Assembly: GCA_034769895.1 (NCBI GenBank)
Contig: CM068370.1
Span: 39,506,844-39,570,843 of the forward strand
Source: Magicicada septendecula
Taxonomy: Eukaryota > Arthropoda > Insecta > Hemiptera > Cicadidae
Reading direction: 5' to 3'
Length of the DNA stretch: 64,000 nucleotides
Shown here: in pieces, positions 22,991-35,007 of the stretch
How the letters are laid out: every line of letters begins with the position of its first letter
Numbering within the stretch: the first letter of the stretch is position 1
Translations under genes and position numbers: made by a program
The notes under the pieces: model-generated
The model's input: only the letters and a program-made list of their open reading frames with translations
The model's database searches: none
Told to the model about the DNA's origin: nothing

Positions 22991-23999
22991 GTAATTAAAT
23001 CGCCTAAAAAAAAAGAATATGATAAATACAAAGATGCGCGTGAATCGTATTTGTCTGTATTATTAGAATACAGTGACAATGTAGCCACGGAACGGGCATG
23101 GTACTAGATCTGTCCCAAGTTGGATTATTATTCTGACCAAAGCAGAAGAACCCTTAGGTAAGTCTTGCTATGGACGGGGGTAAGCCACTCCAGTTAGAGG
23201 TGTATTTGTTTTCCCGTCTACGGGCTATACATGTTTTTCGGCTTCACCCTCTGGTCCACTTTTACGCAACCACGCACCCCCCTCCGATTCCTTCCATTCC
23301 CATTAGTAAAACGTAAACACTTGAGAAGGAGTACTGGAAAATCGTTTTGAAAGATAGTGATTATGGCCAGATTTTACTTTTCCATTGTTGTTATTTTCTG
23401 TTGATATTGTAAGGACTGAAAGTCCTGGGGGGGGGGGATATTTCACTCACTTCCTCACAGTGCGCTAAGGGCGCTGTTGTTGTCAAACGCGGCCCTGGCG
23501 AGAGAGCATTCACGTAGAAGGAACCAGCATAACTTCTCTTATCTTGAAAAAGTGTGTTGTAAAATTACGGCTCTTATTACTTGCGCATGAACGCCAAAGT
23601 GAAACTGAACACCACGCATTACTGACACTGTGAGGGGATGATCGGAGTGACGTATTCCACTCCAACGTCCTATTAAGGACGGATTCCACTCCTTTTAACC
23701 TACAACCACAACTTCACGAGGCGTTATCCTTTGAGAAACCAACCAAAATCATGTAAGACCTAAATAATCTTTCTAGTAACAGTCTTAACATACGTTTAAA
23801 AATTATCGCAATAAAATTGTAGTCGTTAAGAAACATTATCAGTCTTAATGTGGAGCCTAGTAAGCGATCGACATATTATATTTTTTAAATGGTTACAATA
23901 CAAATAACTGAAATATTTCACCGGCTGTATTTTATTTCATTTATTTGTACTGTATCCATTTAAAAAATATATATATGGCTGCAACGAAGACTTTATGTT
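22991..23999. other. Unassigned stretch
   Basis: No gene. A G-run at 23428-23440 follows a small palindrome (AGGACTGAAAGTCCT). Confidence 0.4.
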
Positions 24000-24345
24000 G
24001 ATGTCAGATCCATTTTAGGACATTATCTTTGACACCATCGTTGTCAAAAAACTGTGTACTACGTAATGCCCCCTTAAGAGGACCAAGGAAGAGGAAATCA
24101 AATGTAGCTTATCAGATGGAGTTAAATGAGCTGTCTGTTGGTGGGCGTTATCATGAAGGAGACTGACACCTTTATGTAAAAATCTAGGACGTTTCCGCAT
24201 CACTGCTAGCTTTACTTTGTTGATAAGCATGTCTGAGTAGTACCTACTGTTTACTGTCCGATGACCTTCTAAAAATGCACAAAATACCGGGTCTTCCTTT
24301 TCCCAAAAGATCTGGACGTTCACAATGGTTCACGTTAGTCACTCA
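24000..24345 (-). pseudogene. mariner transposase relic
   Basis: The minus-strand frame (24015-24323) reads FCAFLEGHRTVNSRYYSDML, INKVKLAVMRKRPRFLHKGV and SLLHDNAHQQTAHLT. This matches the mariner region containing the second catalytic Asp (HDNAR in active copies). It then jumps straight to PSDKLHLISSSLVLLRGHY, so the part of the protein between these blocks, normally about 20 residues including PYSPDLA, is deleted. The first catalytic block and both terminal repeats are not seen. It is a dead fragment. Confidence 0.75.
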
Positions 24346-24583
24346 AGCTCGACAATTTTTAAGCTAATCTACCCACTTATAAAAATGTCTGCAGTTCATA
24401 CAGCTTTATCTGTATTGATTAGTCATAACGAGACTAAATTTAAGCCGGTTTTTCACCTCTAGAAAGCAAAAAGCGGATTATTGCACGCTGTTCTACTAAT
24501 TCCGATACTTCTAGAGGACTCGCCATTGTTAAATGAGAAGCTGATGTTATAAATAAAACAATTCCACTCAAACAGCTCATCAG

Positions 24584-24828
24584 AACTGTGTGGATTGTCC
24601 ACCGTGTTTGCTTTTTCCATCGTGTTTGATTGTATATCGTAATTGACTTTCCTCCATGCTTGCCTGTCAACCGTATTTGGACTGGTCACCGTAATTGACT
24701 GTACACCGTATCTGGTATCTGACTATCCGTGGTTGATTGTCTACTGAGCTTGATTGGTCACCGTACTTGACTGTACACCATGTTTGATTGTCCGTGTGTG
24801 TGTCAAACGTAGCTGGCTGTCCATAGTA
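24584..24828. repeat. Degenerate minisatellite, second locus
   Basis: CACCGTGTTTGATTGT-type words repeat irregularly. The right part (TGTCTACTGAGCTTGATTGG onwards) aligns with 18069-18165. It ends at the target site of the next insertion. Confidence 0.6.
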
Positions 24829-25340
24829 TATAACAGGGATCCAATCCAGTCGTGGGGCATCTGCTGGACGTGCCCCAGTGGTTGCAGTGTCCGGGTGAAC
24901 CGATGACAGCCTGATGCGTTTGATAATTGGTAGCCTTGCGCTAGAATAAGGATGGACCCCTCCTTCTAGGAGGGATGGAGGCTGTTAATGTGTTGCAAAA
25001 CCGCGGAGCGATTCGCAACGGCTGGCAAGGATTTTTTTTTTTTAAAGTGGAGAGGAAGGACCTTGACTAGAGGCCGTTTCACTTATTAGGTGGGAACGAG
25101 AAAAGATTGTCACTTACGTGACTAGGATGGAGAAAAGTTGAGAGTCAAGCGTTACAAGGGCGGGGGTGACATACAGATGCTTGTTGATAAGTATATGGGG
25201 GGGGGGGGTCGTCGAGCAGAGCTCTAGGCTTCTAAGTTTTCTATGAGGTGGGCCGTCGTCTACACTAAGGCGGCGCGGAGGTGAGGATAGGAGGAGGTAA
25301 AGACGCGAGTGAAGAGTTTGAGCGCACGTATAACAGGGAT
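24829..25340. mobile_element. Unidentified 488-bp insertion with 12-bp TSD
   Basis: Perfect direct repeats TATAACAGGGAT at 24829-24840 and 25329-25340 bracket 24841-25328. The insert contains a T-run (25029-25040), a G-run (25197-25208) and GC-rich blocks but no long frame and no clear terminal inverted repeat. A 12-bp duplication suggests target-primed retrotransposition of a SINE or truncated LINE. No family was recognised. Confidence 0.55.
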
Positions 25341-25957
25341 GCCAAGTTACAGTTCTGAAACTATCGTACTCCCTCTACCATCCGTTTTTCCACTATAGCT
25401 ATTTGTCTCTTTAATTACTGAATGTCCCTCGTACAACGTATGGTTATAGAACTCTAATTTCCACCCGGAAAGAAATACAAAAACTGAGTGCAGCTCAGTA
25501 TCCCACAGCGGTCCATAGTTGGCGTTATTAGGCGAAATAGAATTTCAAATAACACTACACGAAATAGAACGGAATTAAATGAGACTGTAAAAGCGTACCA
25601 TGGAACTGAAATGGACATGGGCTGGACATATTGCAAATTTAAGGGATAATGGATAAGCAAAGAGAATCGTTTAATGTAAACGGAGACAGAATAAAACAAG
25701 CAGTGACGAATCACTTGAATATATAGTGTTAAACTAGGTAGCCTAGGTAATAATTGACAAATTGTCAAGTGTTAAATTCAAAAATTTTAACAAAATGTTG
25801 AAGCGTCAGAGAAGATGAATTTCAAGCGATGTTTAAGACAGTATGTAGATGTTGTCTGTATAAAATAAGATTAAAAAATAGAACATTTATATTCCTGTTT
25901 GGAAATATTCTAAATAATGTTCTGACAAATTCTAGTAAGATAGGTTTATAAAGAATA
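25341..25957. other. Mostly unassigned; tiny LINE remnant
   Basis: At 25594-25660 the plus strand encodes MELKWTWAGHIANLRDNG, a LINE C-terminal motif. The rest is AT-rich with no recognisable content. Confidence 0.4.
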
Positions 25958-26170
25958 TTTAATAAATAAAGTTGTGTTAGTGGTTATAATCACAAACAGA
26001 AATTACTATGTTGCACACCAGTGTAGAAAAAAGTTCCCACATAGCGCTTTCGAGCTACACAGCTCATTATCATATCGGAAATATATGAGCTGCGAAGCTC
26101 GAAAGCTCTATTTGGGAATTTTTATATAGTCGTGTGCAACAGCGTAATTCCTGTTTAAAGAATATTTAAT
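25958..26170. mobile_element. Palindromic element, GTTGCACAC family
   Basis: Inverted arms with ends of the form AATTACNNTGTTGCACAC, and a flank AAGTTGTGTTAGTGGTTA (about 25970-25988) shared with the 59-kb copy. A decayed hammerhead-like core lies on the minus strand (26042-26078): GAGCU/AGCUC hairpin and GAAAGCGCUA are kept, but CUGACGA has become AUGAUAA. Confidence 0.6.
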
Positions 26171-26283
26171 TACCCAAACTTACATAGAATATATACTTTA
26201 AAAACTTAATAGTATTCCTATTAACTTACTTAGAGTAAGAATTTTTCTGTTAACCTACATATACTTACGCGCGCGTATGTATA

Positions 26284-26285
<2 letters not shown>

Positions 26286-26372
<87 letters not shown>
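26286..26372. repeat. (TG)n microsatellite
   Basis: About 43 uninterrupted units. Confidence 0.95.
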
Positions 26373-26374
<2 letters not shown>

Positions 26375-28347
26375 ACGCCTGTATTTAATTTACAGCAACG
26401 TAACAGACAGCAGTTTAATTAAACTGTAAACCGACTTGAGGAACGCGAGATTCATGCATATGTGCGTGAGCGAGTGAGTATAAATTTTTATATAAATGCC
26501 ATTGAAACTAGGCAAGCTTTTCTTAGATACTTGAAACATTTTCTCATAACCCTGAACAAGAAAGGTCATAAGGGTGTTTCAGCTGAGAATTTACGATTGT
26601 AAAACAAACTTTTACCTTTGTATTTTATTTACTTATTTTTTATACCAAAAGCTAATTTGTGATACAAAATTTCAAACAAAAAATAAATAAATAAATAAAT
26701 ACTGTGCTTCAAAGTAAACGACCGATGTCATCTGAAATGGTAATTGGTGACCAGTTAGTAATTTCCAGCACTTTTGTTACATATTCGTTTGTTTAGAGGG
26801 GGTGTGAACAGGAAACTCGCTCGGTTTCAGACTTGATGTAAAACAAACGGAAGAATGTTGTGTCAAAAGAAAGAATTTAAGAAATAGCTAAAATTTTATT
26901 GAGAAATTTTGTTGAGACTCTATTGGTTTTTCGCGTGACAGAAACTAGAGTTTAGTTAGAAGAACTGAGTAAATAAACAACTATTTAATTTATTTATTTA
27001 ATAAAGTAAATAACTTATATATGTAATTAGGCTGATTTAATTAATATGATAAGACAAACATAGAAGAATCAGTAGGTTTATTATAAATAATATATTACAT
27101 TCATATTTGGTTAATTATTCTTGTATATATTTGTATATTACTATTAATATTAATAAAACTTTTTCAACAAATAATAAAAATATATTCTTGTACGAAAATT
27201 GTATTATTATTAATATTAATATATAAATATAAACCTTTATATTTTTTGAAATAAGTTTATTTTATTATTATTTTGTATTTACAAGTTTCAACAGTTTTAT
27301 AATGTACTGTCATCATCAGATTTATATAATAAATAGTTAAATAAATAAATCTGAAAATAATTGTTGCAACATATGTTTTATTTATACCAGTATCTAAATT
27401 ATGTTTATATAAAAAATGGAATATATAATTTTTGTGGTTGTATAAAGTTTATATTATTTTATTAAATTAATAATTTTAAAAATTGATCGATTTTTGTAAT
27501 AATTTGTATTTGTTTATTAATTTAATCTCTGTTTTATGTTTATAAATTTCGGTATTCTCCCAAAGGTTCATTTTAGGGCTTTTAGAAATATGTTTTAATA
27601 AAGTAGGAAAGTATGACTATTCTTAATTGACTGTGTAGCTAAATTTGATTTATAAATTTATGGTTTTATAAATTAATTACGATGTTGAAAAAAAAATCTA
27701 TCTTTTAACGTTTTTTAATTTGGACTACATAGAATTTATTACGCTCACGGCATTTAAATTTATATACACTATTTAAATTATGAATTATCCTAAAATAAAC
27801 CTTTAGGAGAATATTCTGATAATGACTGTTGAAACAGTGTTAATGTTTAAAAGATACAAAAAATATATTGTTATAAAAACTAATATTATTTATTTATTTA
27901 TTATTAAAATTATTAAACAAGAATAGTGTGAGAAGGTATAAGCGTAATATACATATATAGGCCTATAATAATGTATGTAAACGTTGAAAACGTGTCAAGC
28001 AAACACGAGTCTGTTATAAACAGTATCACAATAACTAACTTCATTTACGAATTGATCAAAGCAATTTTTGTAAAATCATAGAACTCAAATTACAGCTGAG
28101 TTCCCAACTGTAATGTCTTCCTAGCAAGTCGATCACAATCACAGTTTCACAACACTCACAAAGTTAACGTCCTGACGCCTGTGCTTTATGGCGTCCTCTG
28201 CAATAGTTCTTAAGTTAAACTATTTCAACAGGCCCGATACCGCACATAACGCGATAGGACCACAATATCTTGGTCGATTCAGCTGGAAAAATGACAACTT
28301 TAGATAAGAGCAGAAGTAATAACAAGACGCTGACTCTTAACACTCTT
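26373..28347. other. Very AT-rich unassigned block
   Basis: From about 26990 to 27960 the sequence is almost entirely A and T with many TTATT/AATAA words. No open frame of note was seen apart from the hammerhead-like motif listed separately. It could be decayed transposon sequence or a matrix-attachment-like region. Neither can be shown from sequence alone. Confidence 0.45.
27285..27319 (-). ncRNA. Hammerhead-like motif
   Basis: On the minus strand: CUGAUGA, U, GACAGU, a 10-nt loop, ACUGUU, then GAAAC and UUGU. ACUUGU is nearly self-complementary as stem III and is followed by A (possible H17). Stem I is weak. It lies in an AT-rich setting without obvious palindromic arms. Confidence 0.35.
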
Positions 28348-29421
28348 AGGCTAGTAGCACACTAGACGTATGGTCCGCGGTCGAAGCGTACCGCTCGTGT
28401 TGTAATGGCCAGATGTGACAGACTGAGCCGAAGATACGTCAGTCCGTCGAGCGTATCTTCTGTCTACCCAGAGCGAGGCGTTCGGTCCGACGGAACATCG
28501 GCAACTCCTCAATACATTTGTTTTGTATGGTACTATGCTCACAGTCGGCGCGCGTCGGCAGTACACATTGGTTGAGTACGTGGCTGAGGTTTGTGTACTT
28601 ATATATACTTTTTTTTAAGATATTGTTTTTTTCTGTTTATTACGTTTGACACTGAACGATGTACAATAGAAGCGCAGAGTAGGGTTTGTCTGTGGGATAT
28701 TTCCCACAAATCTTACAGTGACAAATTACTGGCACAAACAAATTTTATTTTAATTTACAAAATTTTACTTTATAAATAAAAATAAATATTAAAACAGTAG
28801 CCTACTTCACTCGTTCAAAACACACTCCTAACTACAGAAAAACTAGATGTGATGTACATCACATGAATAACGCCGCCGAAGATGGATTCTATGAGCCCGC
28901 TGTCGGCCGACTGAAGCAGATCGATTATACCCCACCGATCTTCGGCCGCGGATCGGTGTGCTCCTCCTCGCCTCCAATGGCGCTACAGCCCAAGTCGGGC
29001 CCTGGCCTCCACAAATCTCCGCCTCCAATCCACACTATCCACTGCAACCCTCCTCCAGTTTCTTATCCCCATGTCCCTCGCGTCTTCTGCAACGCCATCT
29101 TCCCACTTGTTCCTCGGTCTGCCTCTAGGTCTCGTTCCCTCCCATGTACCCAGCAAAGCCCTCTTGGGATTTCTGCCATCCTCCATTCTCATAACATGTC
29201 CGGCCCAACGCAATCTTTGTATTCTTATAAATTTTGAGACTGGTATCTGTTTATATATTTGATACAGTTCATTGTTGTATCTCAGTCTCCATGAGCCATT
29301 TTCTTGTATTGGACCTATAGTGCGTCTGAGGATTTTCCTTTCAAAGGTGTCTACTATGTCGGCTGTTTTCTGTGTTTTCAAAACGCATAAATCTTTCGTC
29401 TAGTGTGCTACTAGCCTTAAT
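28345..29421. mobile_element. DNA transposon relic with 20-bp TIRs, TTA duplication
   Basis: GGCTAGTAGCACACTAGACG begins at 28349, and its exact reverse complement ends at about 29417. Both ends are bordered by TTA. A 3-bp TTA duplication is compatible with PIF/Harbinger-type insertion, though the superfamily is not certain. There is no transposase. The right half of the interior is a LINE tail (28955-29390), so the element is non-autonomous and carries a nested insertion. Confidence 0.65.
28955..29390 (-). mobile_element. LINE 3' fragment nested in TIR element
   Basis: The minus-strand frame (28983-29381, 132 codons, uninterrupted) reads TADIVDTFERKILRRTIGPI, RLRYNNELYQIYKQIPVSKF, IRIQRLRWAGHVMRMEDGR and RPRGRPRNKWEDGVAEDARD, with the C-terminus ARARLGL. 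It is a clean copy of the ORF2 end of the family also seen at 11072-11890 and 19882-20347, followed by a GGCGAGGAGGAG tail on that strand. Confidence 0.85.
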
Positions 29422-30388
29422 TTCCTTGAATGTCATACGTCTCAAATTAGCAATCTACTATGTTTTGGTGCAGAAAAAATCTTTTGTAACATATATATGC
29501 TTATAGACAACTCTTTCAGATTACTCCATATTCAGTCTGAGAACCTACCTTCGTCGTTTACTGCTAGAAATCTAATTTTCCTGACATAACTGTAGATTTA
29601 AGTCCTATAATGCGCATGACGCTCGTTGTACAATGTGTCACCTGGAAATGTCGTAGAAGGCAGAAAAGGATATTCTGTAATGTTGTAGGTGGTTCTATTT
29701 ATTTCGCGAACAAAGTTTTCTTAACAGTTTTCTGTGTGCTTCATTCGAATAGTCCAGATCAATTCATCTTAAACCCCTAAAATAATGCTTCACTTGTTCT
29801 CAATATGTTACTGTAATATGCGTAATTATACTCTTTAGAAATATACAACAGTATTAGTATCATTTTTTCGGCGAGATAAGACTTGTAATCCCTTAAACAC
29901 TGTCATAATTTAACTGAACCTTGATGCTAGCATACAAATTTTTACACTCAACATGTTTAGGAGGTTGAGATATAGTTCTTCCTGCTAGATATTAAGAGAA
30001 GCCCACATTAAGGTAGAGTAGCAGTGTTACTAGAAAATGAATGGATAGAGTATCTGGATGAATTCTCCATCAGCATTGAACTCGTTACCCAAAGCCTCTA
30101 GGTGTAAGCAATAAAATGAAAGACACCAATGAGCTCTCGGACACCAAATAGCGTTGGAGTCGGAAGATACGAGGGCTAGTCAAGGAAAGTGTATAGAAAA
30201 AAAAGAAAAGAGTCTGATACGGTTATGTCTATCAATATCATATGAAGCTCATAACCTCAAAGAAACAGTCATCATCCATCTAACCATCTTTTAAAAGGCG
30301 TATTGTCTTCGTATTTTTATGTTATCTTTTTAAAACGCCGAAATCAAAACAAGAAACAATTAAATATGTTTTTCTGGGGCTCCTAAGA
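29422..30388. other. Unassigned stretch
   Basis: No gene or element recognised. Confidence 0.4.
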
Positions 30389-30870
30389 GCTGAAACACGA
30401 TCATCATCATCAGTAGCTCCTCAGCCGACAGTGGGCCTCAGCTTCCCTCAGGATTTTCCTCCAGACTTCCTTATCCTTACCCAATGTCCACCAATTTTTC
30501 ACTCCAAGCACTTTCACATCCTCTAAGGTTCCATCAATCCATCGCAGTCTGGGTCTTCCACATACTCTCTTTCCTTCTGGTGTGCATTCATAATTCTCTT
30601 AAGAACATCCTCCTCATTCATTCTCTGTACAGGTCCTTCCCATCTCACCCAAGCTATCATAACTGATGTCACAATATCAAGCGATCTATATAACTCATAG
30701 AGCTCTCTGTTGTACCTTATTCTCCACTCTCCGCCTTCCCTAATGTGGCCACAAATTTTCCTAAGTATTTTCCTTTCAAAAGATGCAAGTCGAAACAGGT
30801 CGCCCTGTGTCAATACCCATGTTTCACTTCCGTACATCAGGACCGGTTTTACTTATGGCTGAAACACGAT
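30389..30870 (-). mobile_element. LINE 3' fragment with perfect 13-bp TSD
   Basis: GCTGAAACACGAT at 30389-30401 and 30858-30870 bracket a 456-bp insertion. The minus-strand frame (30523-30837) reads MYGSETWVLTQGDLFRLASF, ERKILRKICGHIREGGEWRI and RYNRELYELYRSLDIVTSVM, followed after a stop by KDKEVWRKILREAEAHCR. A short (GAT)n tail (30401-30412) lies at the 3' end. The TSD is intact, so the insertion is fairly young. Confidence 0.85.
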
Positions 30871-31611
30871 AAAATAGTCGAAAATACTCTTTAGTTAAGA
30901 GAAAGCAAGAAACCTCTGCACACAGTGTGGAACTAATGAGCAGGATATTCACCGGCTTAACTGCTTACTTATATGCTGTGCGATTCGAATCCGTCTTCCT
31001 CTCTTATTTACGTTCCACATTTCACTGCATTTTACCAATAAAGTCGATACGGAAGCCTGTAACCGTAACAAAGATATGACGACAAATATGGGCCTCGATT
31101 CCGTCGGGAAGACTACCAGAGAGAGGCAGAAAACTAACCGTGCGAAACGAGCGACGTCGAGGTGACACCGATTGTCCACGGTGACCTAATGCACTTATAC
31201 AATCCGATTACACTGACCAACACCACGTCGGGTTATATAACGCGACTGTATCAAAATAAATAATAATTACACAATCATTCGCTGGGACCGTAATAAATCA
31301 TAAATAAACATAATTCCATTACGGTATTCATTTTGGTAACGGCAGTGACGAATCATTGTAACAAGCCTCAGTGACAAGAAATTGACTGTTATATAATTGT
31401 TTTACTAATATGATACGACTGTAATAAATATAATGTTAGCAAATGCGCCGCTCTATTTATTTATTTCCTCTGGCCCACTGGTTACGATTTCATTGAATTA
31501 TCAGTAATAAACCAGTAATAACCAGAGACTTCTTATTGACTTATTCCTGTTGTTTCTTCCAACACCCTAGCATCTTTCTCTTCTAGCTTTCGAGTTCCAT
31601 ATTAATCCTGA
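30871..31611. other. Unassigned stretch
   Basis: Nothing recognised. Confidence 0.4.
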
Positions 31612-31727
31612 TTCTTCTTCTTCTTCTTCTTCTTCTTCTTCTTCTTCTTCTTCTTCTTCTTCTTCTTCTTCTTCTTCTTCTTCTTCTTCTTCTTCTTCTT
31701 CTTCTTCTTCTTCTTTTTCTTCTTCTA
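31612..31727. repeat. (TTC)n tract, LINE (GAA)n tail
   Basis: About 38 TTC units with one interruption (31713-31718), abutting a LINE 3' end as at 51315-51402. Confidence 0.9.
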
Positions 31728-32455
31728 CACTGCAGGGATTACGCAATGTGCCTGTCCGACTTCACATTATCAGATCCTTTCTATGTTGCTCTTCCTACAC
31801 TTCTTCTCCTATCCCAAGTACAGAAGGCTTGTACTTGTTTACAATTACTGGTATTCTATCTTCATCCATGCGACTTAAATGCTGTCTCCATTTTCCCCAG
31901 TATTCTTCGCTTTTCTCATTTAGATTATACATAGTTAATTCTTCCTGTATATCTCATTTCTTATATGATCCCTCCTTGTGCGTCCTTTGACCCTTTCTTA
32001 AATATCTCAACTCTGCTGGTTGTATGATGCTTTTATCTCTTTGTTTTGTAATCCAGGATTCACTCCCATATAACAGCACTGGAACAGCCTGTTTTTTGTA
32101 GAATTTTAATTTTGTCTCACGTCTCGTTTTATTTTTCAGTGTTCTATTTATGGTTCCACATATGTGTTGAAATCTATTGACTTAATTTTGTATACCTTTG
32201 TCAACGCCAAAACCTATATCACAACCTAAATAGTTAAAATTTGAGGTCTGTTCCAATACTTTACCCTCAATAATAATCTTTGAGCGTACTGGAAATTTTC
32301 CGTAGTGATCCATAACTTTTGCTTTGTTGGTAGATATCATTAGGTTGTAGTATTGTCGTCCCAGTTTATGTAGTCTGTACACAGAGCGTTGTAAGCCTGC
32401 TTCATTATTTTGTAGTATAATCACATCATCTGCATACACCAAAACATTTAAGTGG
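31728..32455 (-). mobile_element. LINE RT relic with (GAA)n tail
   Basis: On the minus strand, 32182-32442 encodes MVYADDVIILQNNEAGLQRS (intact YADD), VRSKIIIEGKVLEQTSNFNY and LGCDIGFGVDKG. The rest of the post-RT region runs down to the tail in broken frames. The 3' terminal 80 bp align with 51403-51480. It is 5'-truncated at the palm. Confidence 0.8.
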
Positions 32456-32740
32456 TAATTCCTCCTAATTCCTTAATTCGTTTGTAAGTAGCAATAATCT
32501 TCCTCTATTTTTTTTCTTGTTCTAAAGGATTCCGCTGAAATATATGTTTTTTGGCCACTCAATCTTGAATAACATGGCATTTTAATAACAGTTTAAATTG
32601 TGTCTTTCGATTAGTTTACCAGGAGCTTTCTTGCATCTATTATGGTTCGTTCGTTGGTCATTGGTCTTTTATTCCAGTCTTGAGAATGCACTAGCTTCAA
32701 CTTTGTCAACATATAAATGCGAAACTAAAATTTACATAAT
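32456..32740. other. Unassigned spacer
   Basis: Nothing recognised. Confidence 0.35.
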
Positions 32741-33165
32741 ATTTGTACGTCGAGATACAAAATTAAAGGTCCACGAAGTTATGGCAGTCTCTGTACTGTC
32801 CTATGGGTGTGAATTATGGGCAATAACCAAGAAACAAGACAGTAAAATACAAACCTCGGAAATGGCATTCGTAAGAGGAGTTAAAAGGCGTTCTAAACTT
32901 GACCGTGTAAGGAATGAGGTCATAAGAGAAGACTTACAAGTTTCTAATTTAATTAATAATTAAAAGATTACAAACGACGGTGGAAAGAACACTTAGAAAG
33001 AATGTCAGATCCCAGACTGGCCAAACAGTCTGACAATACAAACCTATAGCACACAGGTATGTGGGTAGACCCAGGAAGTGATGGCTGGAGGATTTTTAAA
33101 AGCGTAACAGCCAGCACCTTGCCTGTGCCGTGTAGTGAAGATGGTGATGATGATGATGATGAACT
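32741..33165 (+). mobile_element. LINE 3' fragment with (GAT)n tail
   Basis: The frame from about 32741 reads VRRDTKLKVHEVMAVSVLSY, GCELWAITKKQDSKIQTSEM and AFVRGVKRRSKLDRVRNEVI. A shifted frame carries the last block. It ends at (GAT)n (33139-33162). It is the same family as 4456-5045 and 10441-10865. Confidence 0.75.
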
Positions 33166-34975
33166 AAGATTTACAATGAAGAAGAAACATAAAATAGAAG
33201 ATGATTCTTTTCAATTAATGTAATTTGAACATTTTCAAAAACGTTCGATAACACACGGAATTTCTTACTCTCACGGAAGCATTATTATCAGCTTACTTCT
33301 CAACGTTAAATGTTTTCTAATTCAAACTGCAGGTAAAGTGACACCTAATTAAGAGCTCTCGAGAAGCCGTCGTCTCTTACAGTCGTCGTAACAGCTATAG
33401 AAAAGATAAAACGAATTATAACTCGAAGCAGCTGGATCTTCTCTTACCAAATCTGCAGCGTACTATAGATTATTCCAAACGGTCTGATATTATGTTCCCG
33501 TTTCGGGTTTTAAAGTTATCTCTTGAATTTAAGCCTATCTATTAAAAAAAAACTAAAATTCTATACTCGTTAGTCTGTAACCAGTTACAGTCGGTGCTAT
33601 TGTAGACGGAGGGACCAGAATACCGTACCGTTACAAAATCTAATTACATGTAATTACACTAACTAGACGTCGGCTAATTTGCTCCGGCAAAATATTTAGA
33701 ACCTTGAATAATTATATTAAATTAAAAATATTACAGGAGTTTCCAGATACGACGGAGAAAAAAAATGGTAAAGGATACATACATAAAGGATACGACTTTT
33801 TAAATTTCCTTTTAATCTGGCGCAGATATATTGTTTCTTTTAACGCGTTACATTTATTTTTATTTAAACTGCACTATTATTTATTTAAGATTCCTCGTTG
33901 CTTATTTTTAATTTATGCTGTACATTTTACTGTGTCATTTGTAGTCCACTTATCAAGCCGTCCCTCGATGTCTCGTTTTTTTGTAACTTGTAATCTATAA
34001 TATTTGCACCGGAGGAAATCGTTAGTTTTATTATAACGTTTAATCGATTTATTCTTCGTACAGACGTTCAAGGCTCGAGCCTTAGGCGTGTCACGGTTTC
34101 CCATGTGGAGTTTGCGCTAGCATACGTATATGTTGTGTGTAGTAAGTAGCTTGCACGAGGACACATTACGGGTCTCGCAGTGCGACGCCTTTCTCTTGTT
34201 GGCGAAATAATACTGCCTTTTAATTATACCATACGACGAATTGGGTTATACGATGCTGTTATTGAGCTGGACGTTAACACCTTCGGTTAATTCTACGTTT
34301 TAAATTCGTACCTCTACCGGCGGTATTTTTTAAATTAAAAACTGTTATTAACTTAAAGGTCAGCAGCAGTGTGTCTGTTCGCGTGGTAGTACGAAGTCAG
34401 CGTGGGAAAATTATTATAAAGCAATAGACGATTTAATATCTAGGTAACGAGGCGGTTACGTGTATTATAATGACTGATTCAGTTACACATGTTAATACAT
34501 TACCAACAGGAAATTAACAATAATAGGAATATAGCAAAAAAAATCAATTGATGTAGACTGGATCTTTCCAATGTGTTTGATACATTCCCATGTTTTTAAA
34601 TGATTGATTCTGGTAGGCTTTTATAGCACTTGCATTATTTATAGGATACGTAGAAAATGACAGAAAGTTCACACTTTTATAATGCACATGCGAATGAGGC
34701 CACATTCTAATAAATATGAACTAATGAGACACAATTTTTTTAAGAGGGAGACTGTGGAAAATTAATATTCGCCACAGGAGGGTCCGCACTCCTACGGTGT
34801 GTGGGACTCGCACCCACCAAAATCATAAACCCTGTTGTCCACGGCATGGATCCACCTCGGGACTCAGTTTTCGCAATACTTCAAAGTGGTGCCATTTGTA
34901 CTTCGTCCTGTGGACGTTCCTCTGTTTTAAACCTTCAGCGGGTCCACGTTACCCGTTTTCTGCTATTCTGTAGCA
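33166..34975. other. Unassigned stretch
   Basis: No gene. The segment 34745-34975 is GC-richer (GGTCCGCACTCC, GTGGGACTCGCACCCACC) and could be a decayed SINE or LINE UTR. I could not place it. Confidence 0.4.
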
Positions 34976-35007
34976 CATAATAATAATAATTATTATTATT
35001 ATTACTT

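Noticed and set aside
33704-34000. 98-codon hydrophobic plus-strand frame as a membrane protein
   Set aside because: AT-rich sequence gives Phe/Leu/Tyr-rich frames by composition. There is no conserved motif or gene context.
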